From Paragorgia papillata (Eukaryota; Cnidaria; Anthozoa; Scleralcyonacea; Coralliidae), in NCBI GenBank assembly GCA_035771165.1, contig JAWNZC010000111.1, positions 434,001 to 498,000 on the forward strand: a stretch of DNA of 64,000 nucleotides, read 5' to 3'. The translations under genes and the position numbers were made by a program. Under the pieces are notes generated by a model. It made no database searches and was not told the DNA's origin. It worked only from the letters and a program-made list of their open reading frames with translations. This document shows, in pieces, positions 43,023 to 55,675 of this stretch; within the stretch, counting starts at the first letter, position 1; every line of letters starts with the position of its first letter.

Positions 43023-45847
43023 TCACTTCTTACTTTTACGTTTAGGAAGAGGTTCATCACTTACACTATACCATTTCGACCTACTACCACCTTGATGCCT
43101 TCCAGCCACATTTCCCTTTACAATACTGTAGGTGCAGCCCCTCTCTGTGTTGCTATAGTCAAATCATTATAACCAAAATCATGAACAGTGGGATTGTCAG
43201 AACGTCTACCTCTGGACCTCTGAAAACCAAAATATTCTTCCAATACATCCTGGCAGAACCTCTCTGCCAAAACAAATTCAAAGCCCTCTGAGAGTAAAAA
43301 TTTTGTAACTTCTATCATAGAACTGGCAGTAACCACAAATCCATGATATGTTTGAGTAGACAAAAACATCATGTTTCTATTCTCCTTAGTAAATTTACCT
43401 TTTCGAGACAATGTAGACTCCTTCCAGTCACTTAAATATTTAAGAAATACATCCTTAAGCCACACAAACCTTTCATCAGTTGCTAACCTGTAAGGGGCCA
43501 AAAAGTTTGTTTTTTTGGTCACATGCTCTGTTTGGGATCGGACATTGGCACAGTCAAAAAAGCTGTTAACCATAGAGCAAAATTTAGCTGTTTCATCAGC
43601 TTCTCCGCCAGGAAAATTCCTCTTTAAAGCAACAGAAACTGAATTATTTAACACTTGCACAGCCAGTTTAACTTTCATTTTAGAATAGGAAGAAAGGTGA
43701 AAATGATCAGCAGTTAATTTAGGTAGCTGGTGTAAACCTGTGTCAAGATCAGAAAAATAAAGTTTAGCAACATGATCCCAAATCATATATTTGCCATCAT
43801 TCCACATGTATCGTGAACATGTACCCTTTCCAGAACTATACAGACAATTCCTTGCTGTTTTAATGAGATGAGGTGCATCAGAAAAAAAGTAAATGAAACG
43901 CCAAGAAGCAAAAAGATTTACTGTCCTATATACTATCTTGCCCTTGCCATTAGAATCCTGACCTGTCAGATGGGAATGAAGTTTGAAAAATGTTCTGTTG
44001 GGAGATGCACCATCATGAACAGCCCCACAAACCCAAAGATTACAAGACAGCTCAAGGACTGAAACAATTTGCCAAAAGAGAGGCATCAACTGAAATGAAG
44101 TGACATCTGTTGTTGCAAAATATCCAATAATAAATTTCAAATCAGTTGCTGCACCACGCACAAAATAGGCCAAGACATGAGATGCAATTTGTGTTGTCTC
44201 AAATGTTGCATAATTTAGATCAGGGTCACCCAAATCTACAAAACCTACTAGCTCATTAGAATGTTTGTCAAAAGTTAACTGTGACTGTATTTTCATTTCA
44301 TCAAATGCAACTATAACATATCTTTGAATATCAAAGAAGGTTTTGGAAAGATCTTTTAATTTGTGAATGTTTTCTGGATTTAGGCCTGGCTTAGGTTTAA
44401 AGAAATTCCTATAGTCACGAAGAGTCCTTTCACTTGGAAGAACTAACACTCCAGATTCTCTCAGCTCTTTGTATGCTGCAGGAGATTTAACATGGATGGA
44501 AAGGCAGAAACGAATAAGTTGGGGGTGATACCTGCGGCCAAGAGATGATGATAAAAGAACCTTTTGTTGTTCCCAGAACAATTTCATATGAGGAGACTGG
44601 TTAAGACTGGTATCACCCATAATTGCTAAAAGATCCTTTTCTAGTTTTTCACTAACTGTGACACTATTATGCTCAATCTCCTTTTTCAAATTATCACTTG
44701 ACTTTCAAGATCTTTGCACACAAGTCGTTGATGTTGTAGAGTGACAACAAGCCTTTCTTTGTTGCATGCAGAAAGAGGTGCCTTATCCCTCAATGGCAAA
44801 GCTTTTTTTACTTCTGCACTCCTAACACACTTGGACACTTTATCACCAGCCATGTTACATTTTACACAGGAAGTGTCAGGTGCCTCAACAAACATTTCAG
44901 TTTATTGAACGAAAAAAAGTTGAAGCCTGAAAAGATGGACCCTCGTCTAAATATTGTTCCTCTAACATAGGCACAGTATGGCTTACCACGTCTGAATTGT
45001 CAACAGAAAAATTACTATTTAAAAGCCCAGAACATAAACTATTGTTAAAGAAAAAATAAATCAGCCTAGTTAATGTGATATATCGAAGAGAACGCTTATT
45101 GTCCATATACAAAGGGTGAGTATCAGACAACGACCAACCATAAACAAACAATGAAAAATCAAGACCTGAATTCACCTTTAAAGAAAATTTGGGCAATGCA
45201 TGCTTTGAACCAAAATGTTTGATCCAGACTTCGTCCTCTTTCTCCATTGTAACCAATCCTGCGAGTTTCAGATTCTTGATCTTGGCCTTAAAGGAATTCA
45301 GATCTTTATACTTGATCACATTCTCGTGTGAAGGAGGAGTTTCAGTGGTCGATCTTTCGAGTTGTCTTCGAGGAGTCACTGAACTACATGGCACACTTTT
45401 AACAGGAAGATTCAACGTAAATTGGAAAAAGCTTCTGGTAGCAGTCTCTTACGTGTTGAAACTGTATCAAACAAAATACACAGAGGAAGGGAAGTTTTAG
45501 TATAAAATAACACCGAATCGTGTTGTTGCGGCAATGTGCTCTGTTTACTATGGTCAGGTCAGTGTCGGTGGGCTCGGCGTTAACCAGCGCAAAAAGTAAT
45601 TCAGCTTATACTTACATACTTCAATGAATCTTTCTTCGAAATAATTCTGGCAAATGTGAATCGTTCTCTCTTTGATTTGCTTTCGTAAATTGGCGTCCAC
45701 CTCACGATCTCGGCACACCATCCTGACCCATTCGTCACGAATCTTCGCTGAATTCTCATCATCTCCAGCCGGAATCTTGAAAATGCTAATTCCCGACTTC
45801 GCTCTACTTGTTCCACATCCAAATATAGAACAATTTGCGCCAGGCAT
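43023..45847 (-). pseudogene. THAP-domain P-element transposase
   Basis: Exon 1 starts at the ATG at 45847 with a THAP domain (NCSIFGCGTSRA, FKIPAG, DEWVRMV, ICQNYFEERF), and its donor is near 45620. The second part (about 45420-44897) and a third (44895-44686) are separated by frameshifts. The open 523-codon block 44689-43118 has the RNase H-like core: FDEMKIQSQ (first Asp), CGAVHDGASPNRTFF (second Asp), SDAPHLIKTARNCL and LSSYSKMKVKLAVQVL. The basic C-terminal tail to 43023 (LPKRKSKK) lies one frame away, after position 43118. THAP zinc ligands should be C-C-C-H; here the His position in ICxxHF is Tyr. The gene is no longer functional. Confidence 0.8.
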
Positions 45848-46071
45848 GCTTATTAGCTAATTAGAATATCTCCTCAAACCGTGAAATACAATTCCTTTCG
45901 CGTCAAAGGTTTCAGTTTCTGATTCTGCACCCTCGATATCACGTGACAACCGGGAAAACCGAACAAATACATATTTGGTCATGTGACCCAGCCTTCCAAA
46001 CCATGTCTCTCTTTCTATTAACTATGCTCCGAGTGACGAACCATACCGGACGAGTAGAGAAAACTCTACTT

Positions 46072-46144
46072 GGCCCGGCTGGGATTCGAACCCGCGACCT
46101 CGGTTTACTAGTCCGACGCTCTACCGACTGAGCTACAGGTCAAG
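46072..46144 (-). mobile_element. tRNA-derived SINE head (Thr-like), right part of interrupted copy
   Basis: On the minus strand: CTGTAGCTCAGTCGGTAGAG (D arm), anticodon stem TCGGA with loop CTAGTAA (AGT, Thr-like) and GCGGGTTCGAATCCC (T arm). The acceptor stem does not pair. It continues the repeat cut by the P element. Confidence 0.7.
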
Positions 46145-46287
46145 TTGGGAGCTGGTGGTCGAATGATGGTACTTGGGTTATTTGATATTTCGAAACAGAT
46201 ACTAGTTTCTTCAATATCTAGACATTAGTCTTTATACATATAGATTTAGAACAATTATTATGGGACAATGAACTTGGGTGAAGAATA

Positions 46288-46423
46288 ATGATATTAGGTG
46301 TTTACTCCGAGTGACGAACCATACCGGACGAGTAGAGAAAACTCTACTTGGCCCGGCTGGGATTCGAACCCGCGACCTTCGGTTTACTGGTCCGATGCTC
46401 TACCGACTGAGCTACAGGTCAAG
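46288..46423 (-). mobile_element. tRNA-derived SINE, uninterrupted copy
   Basis: Same unit as the interrupted one: TGATATTAGGTGTTTACTCC, then GAGTGACGAACCATACCGG, ACGAGTAGAGAAAACTC and the tRNA-like part 46350-46423. It shows the pre-insertion sequence (TTTACTCCGAGTGACG) across the P-element target. Confidence 0.8.
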
Positions 46424-46579
46424 AACCCCGTGAAGTTAGCTACCAATTCGCCAGCTGCCAATTCACTGCCAATTAAGATAGCTGCCAATTCAGTTTCGCG
46501 ATGACACTTCCAGGGGGAGCACTCGAGCAGCAGTCGGCTTCGCACAATAATGTTTCGCCGGTCTTTTAACTCGTTCAAT

Positions 46580-47095
46580 CCAACTTTAACAAAATCCCCT
46601 TTACAATTTAAAATTGATTAATTTGACTCAAGTCCTAAGACAATTTTTTTGTTTACGTGCGCAAAAGTGCATGACGTATATAAATATAGCCCTACAAAGT
46701 CTTTTGAAGCCACAAAATTTTCTGATCAGTAGATAGGAAATCCGCAAGCACCGTTGGATTCCCCATAAAATTCTGCATCTGGCAATATGAAAATCCCCTT
46801 TACAATTTAAAATTGATTAGTTTGGCTCAAATCCTAAGACAATTTTTTCACTTTACGCGCGCTAAAGTGTATGACGTATATAAATATAGCGCTACAGTCT
46901 TTTGAAGTTACATAATTTGTTGATCGGTAGATGGGAAATCCGAAAGCACCGTTGGATTCCCCATGAAATGCTACATCTGCCAATATGAAAATCCCCTTTT
47001 CAATTTTAAATTGATTAATTTGACTCAAATCCTAAGACAATTTTTCTATTTACGCGCGCTAAAGTGCACGACGTATATAAATATAGAGCTACATT
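46580..47095. repeat. Three-copy tandem array, unit about 200 bp
   Basis: 'aaaatcccctttacaattt' recurs at about 46590, 46790 and 46987, each followed by GACTCAA, CCTAAGACAATTTTT, ATGACGTATATAAATATAG and GTTGGATTCCCCAT. This unit is unrelated in sequence to the next satellite, although its length is similar. Confidence 0.85.
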
Positions 47096-47302
47096 AGTGG
47101 TGTGCGTCGGATCGGATTGACCCCTTATAATCCGAGGGTTTGCCAAAACCGTCAATCCGAATCCGATCCGATTCGAAGCCAAAAAATCGTAGTCCGATCC
47201 GATCCGAAAACAGGTGCTCAAATCCGATCGGGTCCGAAAAAATTAAAACACCGGATATATGTTGCAATAGTTGCGAAAACTTTCCGAAAAGAGAACAACA
47301 GA
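47096..47302. repeat. GATCCGAT-rich short-repeat tract
   Basis: Many variants of 'gatccgatccgaa' in both orientations (near 47105-47245), typical of a simple repeat or element terminus. No gene; frames through it are artefacts. Confidence 0.6.
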
Positions 47303-50300
47303 CCCATGAACGACCCATGAACGACGCAGGCGACCTTTAAACAAATTGTCGCGCGCCGTCATTAATACGACTAACGGGGGTTGTTTTGCATCTTTCAGAT
47401 TACCTCAGATATAAACACAATTTTCTCACGCCCTATTCTATACGATTTTTTAAAATTTACATATGTTGTACAGAATTTCATGCTCTTTAATGTGGTATAA
47501 GTCTCCAGAGTGGCACAGACCCATGAACGACGCAGGCGAGCTTTAAACAAATTGCCGCGCGCGGTCATTAACACGACTAACGGGGGTGGTTTTGCATCTT
47601 TCAGATTACCTGAGATATAAACACAATTTCTTAGGCGCTATTCTTTACGATTTTTTTAAATTTAAAAATGTTGTACAGAATTTCATGCTCTTTAATCTGA
47701 TATAAGTCTCCAGAGTGGCACACACCCATGAACGACGCAGGCGAGCTTTAAACAAATTGCCATACGCCGTCATTAATACGACTAACGGGGGTTGTTTTGC
47801 ATCTTTCAGATTACCTCAGATATAAACACAATTTTCTCACGCCCTATTCTATACGATTTTTTAAAATTTACATATCTTGTACAGAATTTCATGCTCTTTA
47901 ATATAGTATAAGTCCCCAGAGTGGCACAGACCCATGAACGACACAGGCGAGCTTTAAACAAATTGCGGCGCGGCGTCATACGATCGACGGGGGTTGTTTT
48001 GCTTATTTCAGATTACCTCAGATATAAACACAATTTTCTCAGGCGCTATTCTATACGATTATTTTAAATTTAATATCTTGTACAGAATTTCATGCTCTTT
48101 AATCTGGTATAAGTCTCCAGAGTGGCACAGACCCATGAACGACGCAGGCGAGCTTTAAATAAATTGCCGCGCGCGGTCATTAACACGACTAACGGGGGTT
48201 GTTTTGCATCTTTTAGATTACCTCAGATATAAACACAATTTTCTCACGCGCTATTCTATACGATTTTTTTTAATTTACATATGTTGTACAGAATTTCATG
48301 TTCTTTAATCTGATATAAGTCTCCTGAGTGGCACAGACCCATGAACGACGCAGGCGAGCTTTAAACAAATTTCCGCGCGCCGTCATTAATACGACTGACG
48401 GGGGTTGTTTTTCATCTTTCAGATTACCTCAGATGTAAACACAATTTTCTCACGCGCTATTCTATACCATTTTTTTAAATTTACATATCTTGTACAGAAT
48501 TCCATGCTCTTTAATACAGTATAAGTCTCCAGAGTGGCACATACCCATGAACGACGCAGGCGAGCTTTAAACAAATTGCGGCGCGGCGTCATACGACTGA
48601 CGGGGGTTGTTTTGCGTATTTCAGATTACCTCAGATATAAACACAATTTTCTCAGGCGCTATTCTATACGATTATTTTAAATTTTCATATGTTGTACAGA
48701 ATTTCATGCTCTTTAATGTGGTATAAGTCTCCAGAGTGGCACAGACCCATGAACGACGCAGGCGAGCTTTAAACAAATTGCCGCGCGCGGTCATTAACAC
48801 GACTAACGGGGGTTGTTTTGCATCTTTCAGATTACCTGAGATATAAACACAATTTTCTTAGGCGCTATTCTTTACGATTTTTTTAAATTTAAAAATGTTG
48901 TACAGAATTTCATGCTCTTTAATCTGATATAAGTCTCCAGAGTGGCACACACCCATGAACGACGCAGGCGAGCTTTAAACAAATTGCCGGGCGCCGTCAT
49001 TAATACGACTAACGGGGGTTGTTTTGCATCTTTCAGATTACCTCAGTTATAAACACAATTTTCTCACGCCCTATTCTATACGATTTTTTAAAATTTACAT
49101 ATCTTGTACAGAATTTCATGCTCTTTAATCTAGTATAAGTCCCCAGAGTGGCACAGACCCATGAACGACGCAGGCGAGCTTTAAACAAATTGCCGCGCGC
49201 CGTCATTAGTACGACTAACGGGGGTTGTTTTGCATCTTTCAGATTACCTCAGATATAAACACAATTTTCTCACGCGCTATTCTATACGATTTTTTAAAAT
49301 TTACATATGTTGTACAGAATTTCATGTTCTTTAATCTAGTATAAGTCCCCAGAGTGGCACAGGCTCATGAACGACGCAGGCGTGCTTTAAATAAATTGCC
49401 GCGCGCCGTCATTAATACGACTAACGGAGGTTGTTTTGCATCTTTCAGATTACCTCAGATATAAACACAATTTTCTCAGGCGCTATCCTATACGATTTTT
49501 TTTAATTTACATATGTTGTACAGAATTTCATGTTCTTTAATCTAGTATAAGTCCCCAGAGTGGCACAGGCTCATGAACGACGTAGGCGTGCTTTAAATAA
49601 ATTGCCGCGCGCCGTCATTAATACGACTAACGGAGGTTGTTTTGCATCTTTCAGATTACCTCAGATATAAACACAATTTTCACACGCGCTATTCTATACC
49701 ATTTTTTAAAATTTACATATCTTGTACAGAATTCCATGCTCTTTAATCTGATATAAGTCTCCAGAGTGGCACAGATCCATGAACGACGCAGGCGAGCATT
49801 AAACAAATTGCGGCGCGGCGTCATACGACTGACGGGGGTTGTTTTGCGTATTTCAGATTACCTCAGATATAAACACAATTTTCTCAGGCGCTATTCTATA
49901 CGATTTTTTTTCATTTACATATGTTGTACAGAATTTCATACTCTTTAATCTGATATAAGTCTCCAGAGTGGCACAGATCCATGAACGATGCAGGCGAGCT
50001 TTAAACAAATTGCCGCGCGCCGTCATTAATACGACCGACGGGGGTTGTTTTGCATCTTTCAGATTACCTCAGATATAAACACAATTTTCTCACGCGCCAT
50101 TCTATACGATTTTTTTAAATTTACGTATGTTGTACAGAATTTCATGCTCTTTAATACAGTATAAGTCCCCAGAGTGGCACAGACCCATGAACGACGCAGG
50201 CGAGCTTTAAACAAATTGCGGCGCGGCGTCATACGATCGACGGGGGTTGTTTTGCTTATTTCAGATTACCTCAGATATAAACACAATTTTCTCAGGCGCT

Positions 50301-52360
50301 ATTCTATACGATTATTTTAAATTTAATATCTTGTACAGAATTTCATGCTCTTTAATCTGGTATAAGTCTCCAGAGTGGCACAGACCCATGAACGACGCAG
50401 GCGACCTTTAAATAAATTGCCGCGCGCGGTCATTAACACGACTAACGGGGGTTGTTTTGCATCTTTCAGATTACCTCAGATATAAACACAATTTTCTCAC
50501 GCGCTATTCTATACGATTTTTTAAAATTTACATATCTTGTACAGAATTTCATGCTCTTTAATATAGTATAAGTCCCCAGAGTGGCACAGACCCATGAACG
50601 ACGCAGGCGAGCTTTAAACAAATTGCGGCGCGGCGTCATACGATCGACGGGGGTTGTTTTGCTTATTTCAGATTACCTCAGATATAAAAACAATTTTCTC
50701 AGGCGCTATTCTATACGATTATTTTAAATTTAATATCTTGTACAGAATTTCATGCTCTTTAATCTGGTATAAGTCTCCAGAGTGGCACAGACCCATGACC
50801 GACTCAGGGGAGCTTTAAATAAATTGCCGCGCGCGGTCATTAACACGACTAACGGGGGTTGTTTTGCATCTTTCAGATTACCTCAGATATAAACACAATT
50901 TTCTCACGCGCTATTCTATACGATTTTTTTTAAATTTACATATGTTGTACAGAATTTCATGTTCTTTAATCTGATATAAGTCTCCTGAGTGGCACAGACC
51001 CATGAACGACGCAGGCGAGCTTTAAACAAATTGCCGCGCGCCGTCATTAATACGACTGACGGGGGTTGTTTTGCATCTTTCAGATTACCTCAGATATAAA
51101 CACAATTTTCTCACGCGCTATTCTATACCATTTTTTTAAAATTTACATATCTTGTACAGAATTCCATGCTCTTTAATACAGTATAAGTCTCCAGAGTGGC
51201 ACATACCCATGAACGACGCAGGCGAGCTTTAAACAAATTGCGGCGCGGCGTCATACGACTGACGTGTTTTTTTTGCGTATTTCAGATTACCTCAGATATA
51301 AACACAATTTTCTCAGGCGCTATTCTATACGATTATTTTAAATTTTCATATGTTGTACGGAATTTCATGCTCTTTAATCTGATATAAGTCTCCAGAGTGG
51401 CACACACCCATGAACGACGAAGGCGAGCTTTAAACAAATTGCGGCGCGGCGTCATACGACTGACGGGGGTTGTTTTGCATCTTTCAGATTACCTCAGATA
51501 TAAACACAATTTTCTCGCGCGCTATTCTATACGATTATTTTAAATTTTCATATGTTGTACAGAATTTCATGTTCTTTAATCTGATATAAGTCTGCTGAGT
51601 GGCACAGACCCATGAACGACGCAGGCGAGCTTTAAACAAATTTCCGCGCGCCGTCATTAATACGACTGACGGGGGTTGTTTTGCATCTTTCAGATTACCT
51701 CAGATATAAACACAATTTTCTCACGCGCTATTCTATACCATTTTTTAAAATTTACATATCTTGTACAGAATTCCATGCTCTTTAATACAGTATAAGTCTC
51801 CAGAGTGGCACATACCCATGAACGACGCAGGCGAGCTTTAAACAAATTGCGGCGCGGCGTCATACGACTGACGTGTTTTTTTTTCGTATTTCAGATTACC
51901 TCAGATATAAACACAATTTTCTCAGGCGCTATTCTATACGATTATTTTAAATTTTCATATGTTGTACGGAATTTCATGCTCTTTAATCTGATATAAGTCT
52001 CCAGAGTGGCACACACCCATGAACGACGCAGGCGAGCTTTAAACAAATTGCGGCGCGGCGTCATACGACTGACGGGGGTTGTTTTGCATCTTTCAGATTA
52101 CCTCAGATATAAACACAATTTTCTCGCGCGCTATTCTATACGATTATTTTAAATTTTCATATGTTGTACAAAATTTCATGCTCTTTAATCTGATATAAGT
52201 CTCCTGAGAGGCACAGACCCATGAACGACGCAGGCGAGCTTTAAACAAATTGCCGCGCGCGGTCATTAACACGACTAACGGGGGTTGTTTTGCATCTTTC
52301 AGATTACCTCAGATATAAACACAATTTTCTCACGCGCTATTCTATACGATTTTTTTTAAT

Positions 52361-53300
52361 TAAGACATTATTTTATTATTTAGAACACGGAGTCCAATTC
52401 ACATAATGTGCTCTTCCCTGGAGCCGTGTATAAAGTAACTAACTAATACAAGATAACTAATAAAAATAATACATAACTAATTAAAAATATTATACACATT
52501 CACGTTAAGGTTAGTAATATTAAATAAATGATTTATATTCAGCAATTGATTTAGCATTAATTGCCTCCACAGGTAAGCTATTCCACAGAACAGTTCCTCG
52601 ATATGTAAAGCTTTTCTTGAGTGCCTCAGTTAAAGGTCTCGGAACAAATAGTTTAGAACCTGAACCTCGTGAATTATGACTATGAACCGAATTAACCGAA
52701 GTAAATTTATTAGAAAGATATTCTGGTACCATTTTATTGATTGTTTTCATACATGAGCGTTCTGAATTGCTGAGACCGTCTTTCTTCTAGATTGGGCCAA
52801 TTTAATTCGGTCAGAATTTCATGTGACCGAACACTATAATCAGATCCATTGATAATACGAGCGGCCCGATTTTGTAATCGTTGGAGTTTTTGTTCCAGAC
52901 CTTTACCTAAGTTACCCCAGACACTGCTACAATAGTCGAAATGTGGTTGAATTAAGGATTTATAGATTAAGATTAGGGTTGGACGTGGGAGAAATGATTT
53001 TAATCTCCTTAGTACTCCAATTACTTTGGCCACTTTTGAAGTAATCTTCGAAATATGATCATCCCACATCAAACACTCATCAAGCTCCAAACCTAAACAT
53101 TTATACGTCTTTACTCGTTCAATTTGATTGCCATCGATGGCAACATCCGGTTGATTTGGTAAGGTAGCTAGTTTGTGTCGAGTAGCGATGAACATACATT
53201 TTGTTTCAAGTGCGTTTAAACTGAGTTTGTTCATGTTGAGCCAGTTTTTAAGTGTATGTAAGTCATTATTCATAACGGAGAAAAGTTGATTAAATTAAAT
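52361..53300 (-). mobile_element. Truncated LINE fragment, copy 1 (frameshifted)
   Basis: About 940 bp with the C-terminal part of a non-LTR reverse transcriptase on the minus strand: LKNWLNMNKLSLNALETKC, YKCLGLELDE, IYKSLIQPHFDYCSSVWGN, LQNRAARIING. These are Jockey/CR1-like ORF2 end motifs. It is 5'-truncated. An extra T near 52740-52746 (GTTTTCATAC against GTTTCATAC in the other copies) breaks the ORF. A TTAATT-like flank may be the target duplication. Confidence 0.8.
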
Positions 53301-54736
53301 TACATATGTTGTACAGAATTTCATGTTCTTTAATCTAGTATAAGTCCCCAGAGTGGCACAGGCTCATGAACGACGCAGGCGTGCTTTAAATAAATTGCCG
53401 CGCGCCGTCATTAATACGACTAACGGAGATTGTTTTGCATCTTTCAGATTAGCTCAGATGTAAACACAACTTTCTCAGGCGCTATTCTATACGATTTTTT
53501 TTAAATTTACATATGTTGTACAGAATTTCATGCTCTTTAATCTGATATAAGTCTCCAGAGTGGCACAGATCCATGAACGATGCAGGCGAGCGTTAAAACA
53601 AATTGCCGCGCGCCCTCATTAATACGACCGACGGAGGTTGTTTTGCTTATTTCCGATTACCTCACATATAAACACAATTTTCTCAGGCGCTATTCTATAC
53701 GATTTCTTTTAATTTACATATGTTGTACAGAATTTCATGTTCTTTAATCTAGTATAAGTCCCCAGAGTAGCACAGACCCACGAACGACGCAGGCGAGCTC
53801 TAAACAAATTGTCGCGCGCCGTCAGTAATACGACTGACGGGGGTTGTTTTACTTATTTCCGATTACTTCAGATATAAATACAATTTTCTCACGCGCTATT
53901 GAATACGATTTTTTAAAATTTACATATGTTGTACAGAATTTCATGCTCTTTACTCCGATATAAGTCCCCAGAGTGGCACACACCCACGAACGACGCAGGC
54001 GAGCTTTAAACAAATTGCGACACGCCGTCATTAATACGACTGACGGGGGTTGTTTTGCGTATTTCAGATTACCTCAGATATAAACACAATTTTCTCACGC
54101 GCTATTCTATACGATTTTTTTTAAATTTACATATCTTGTACAGAATTTCATGCTCTTTAACATAGTATAAGTCTCCAGAGTGGCACAGACCCATGAACGA
54201 CGCAGGCGAGCTTTAAACAAATTGGGGCGCGGCGTCATACGACTGACGGGGGTTGTTTTGCGTATTTCAGATTACCTCAGATATAAACACAATTTTCTCA
54301 GGCGCTATTCTATACGATTATTTTAAATTTACATTTGTTGTACAAAATTTCATGCTCTTTAATCTGATATAAGTCTCCAGAGTGGCACACACCCATGAAC
54401 GACGCAGGCGAGCTTTAAACAAATTGCGGCGCGGCGTCATACGACTGACGGGGGTTGTTTTGCATCTTTCAGATTACCTCAGATATAAACACAATTTTCT
54501 CGCGCGCTATTCTATACGATTATTTTAAATTTTCATATGTTGTACAAAATTTCATGCTCTTTAATCTGATATAAGTCTCCTGAGAGGCACAGACCCATGA
54601 ACGATGCAGGCGAGCTTTAAACAAATTGCCGCGCGCGGTCATTAACACGACTAACGGGGGTTGTTTTGCATCTTTCAGATTACCTCAGATATAAACACAA
54701 TTTTCTCACGCGCTATTCTATACGATTTTTTTTAAT

Positions 54737-55675
54737 TAAGACATTATTTTATTATTTAGAACACGGAGTCCAATTCACATAATGTGCTCTTCCCTGGAGC
54801 CGTGTATAAACTAACTAACTAATACAAGATAACTAATAAAAATAATACATAACTAATTAAAAATATTATACACATTCACGTTAAGGTTAGTAATATTAAA
54901 TAAATGATTTATATTCAGCAATTGATTTAGCATTAATTGCCTCCACAGGTAAGCTATTCCACAGAACAGTTCCTCGATATGTAAAGCTTTTCTTGAGTGC
55001 CTCAGTTAAAGGTCTCGGAACAAATAGTTTAGAACCTGAACCTCGTGAATTATGACTATGAACCGAATTAACCGAAGTAAATTTATTAGAAAGATATTCT
55101 GGTACCATTTTATTGATTGTTTCATACATGAGCGTTCTGAATTGCTGAGACCGTCTTTCTTCTAGATTGGGCCAATTTAATTCGGTCAGAATTTCATGTG
55201 ATCGAACACTATAATCAGATCCATTGATAATACGAGCGGCCCGATTTTGTAATCGTTGGAGTTTTTGTTCCAGACCTTTACCTAAGTTACCCCAGACACT
55301 GCTACAATAGTCGAAATGTGGTTGAATTAAGGATTTATAGATTAAGATTAGGGTTGGACGTGGGAGAAATGATTTTAATCTCCTTAGTACTCCAATTACT
55401 TTGGCCACTTTTGAAGTAATCTTCGAAATATGATCATCCCACATCAAACACTCATCAAGCTCCAAACCTAAACATTTATACGTCTTTACTCGTTCAATTT
55501 GATTGCCATCGATGGCAACATCCGGTTGATTTGGTAAGGTAGCTAGTTTGTGTCGAGTAGCGATGAACATACATTTTGTTTCAAGTGCGTTTAAACTGAG
55601 TTTGTTCATGTTGAGCCAGTTTTTAAGTGTATGTAAGTCATTATTCATAACGGAGAAAAGTTGATTAAATTAAAT
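54737..55675 (-). mobile_element. Truncated LINE fragment, copy 2
   Basis: 939 bp, same boundaries in the satellite unit as copy 1. The 250-codon remnant (55648-54896) is intact. No RT catalytic motif (YxDD) is included, so it is only the thumb/C-terminal part. Confidence 0.8.

Larger units (their letters stand above)
39505..46026. mobile_element. P-type (THAP) DNA transposon, 6522 bp
   Basis: The left end CATAGTTAATAGAAAGAGAC and right end, read inward, CATAGTTAATAGAAAGAGAG match. About 34-36 bp of inverted repeat then run to TGGTTTGGAAGGC, with one 2-base indel (39505-39538 / 45991-46026). The flanking 7-bp CTCCGAG duplication fits the P superfamily, whose usual length is 8 bp; an eighth position differs (A versus G). 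Subterminal CACGTGAC sites occur on both sides. Inside are a + strand C2H2 gene and a - strand THAP transposase, convergent, with a middle filled by younger small elements. The ends are intact; the genes are not. Confidence 0.85.

Noticed and set aside
46072..46423. Functional tRNA-Thr genes
   Set aside because: Acceptor stems do not pair and both sit in identical longer repeat units, so they are SINE heads.
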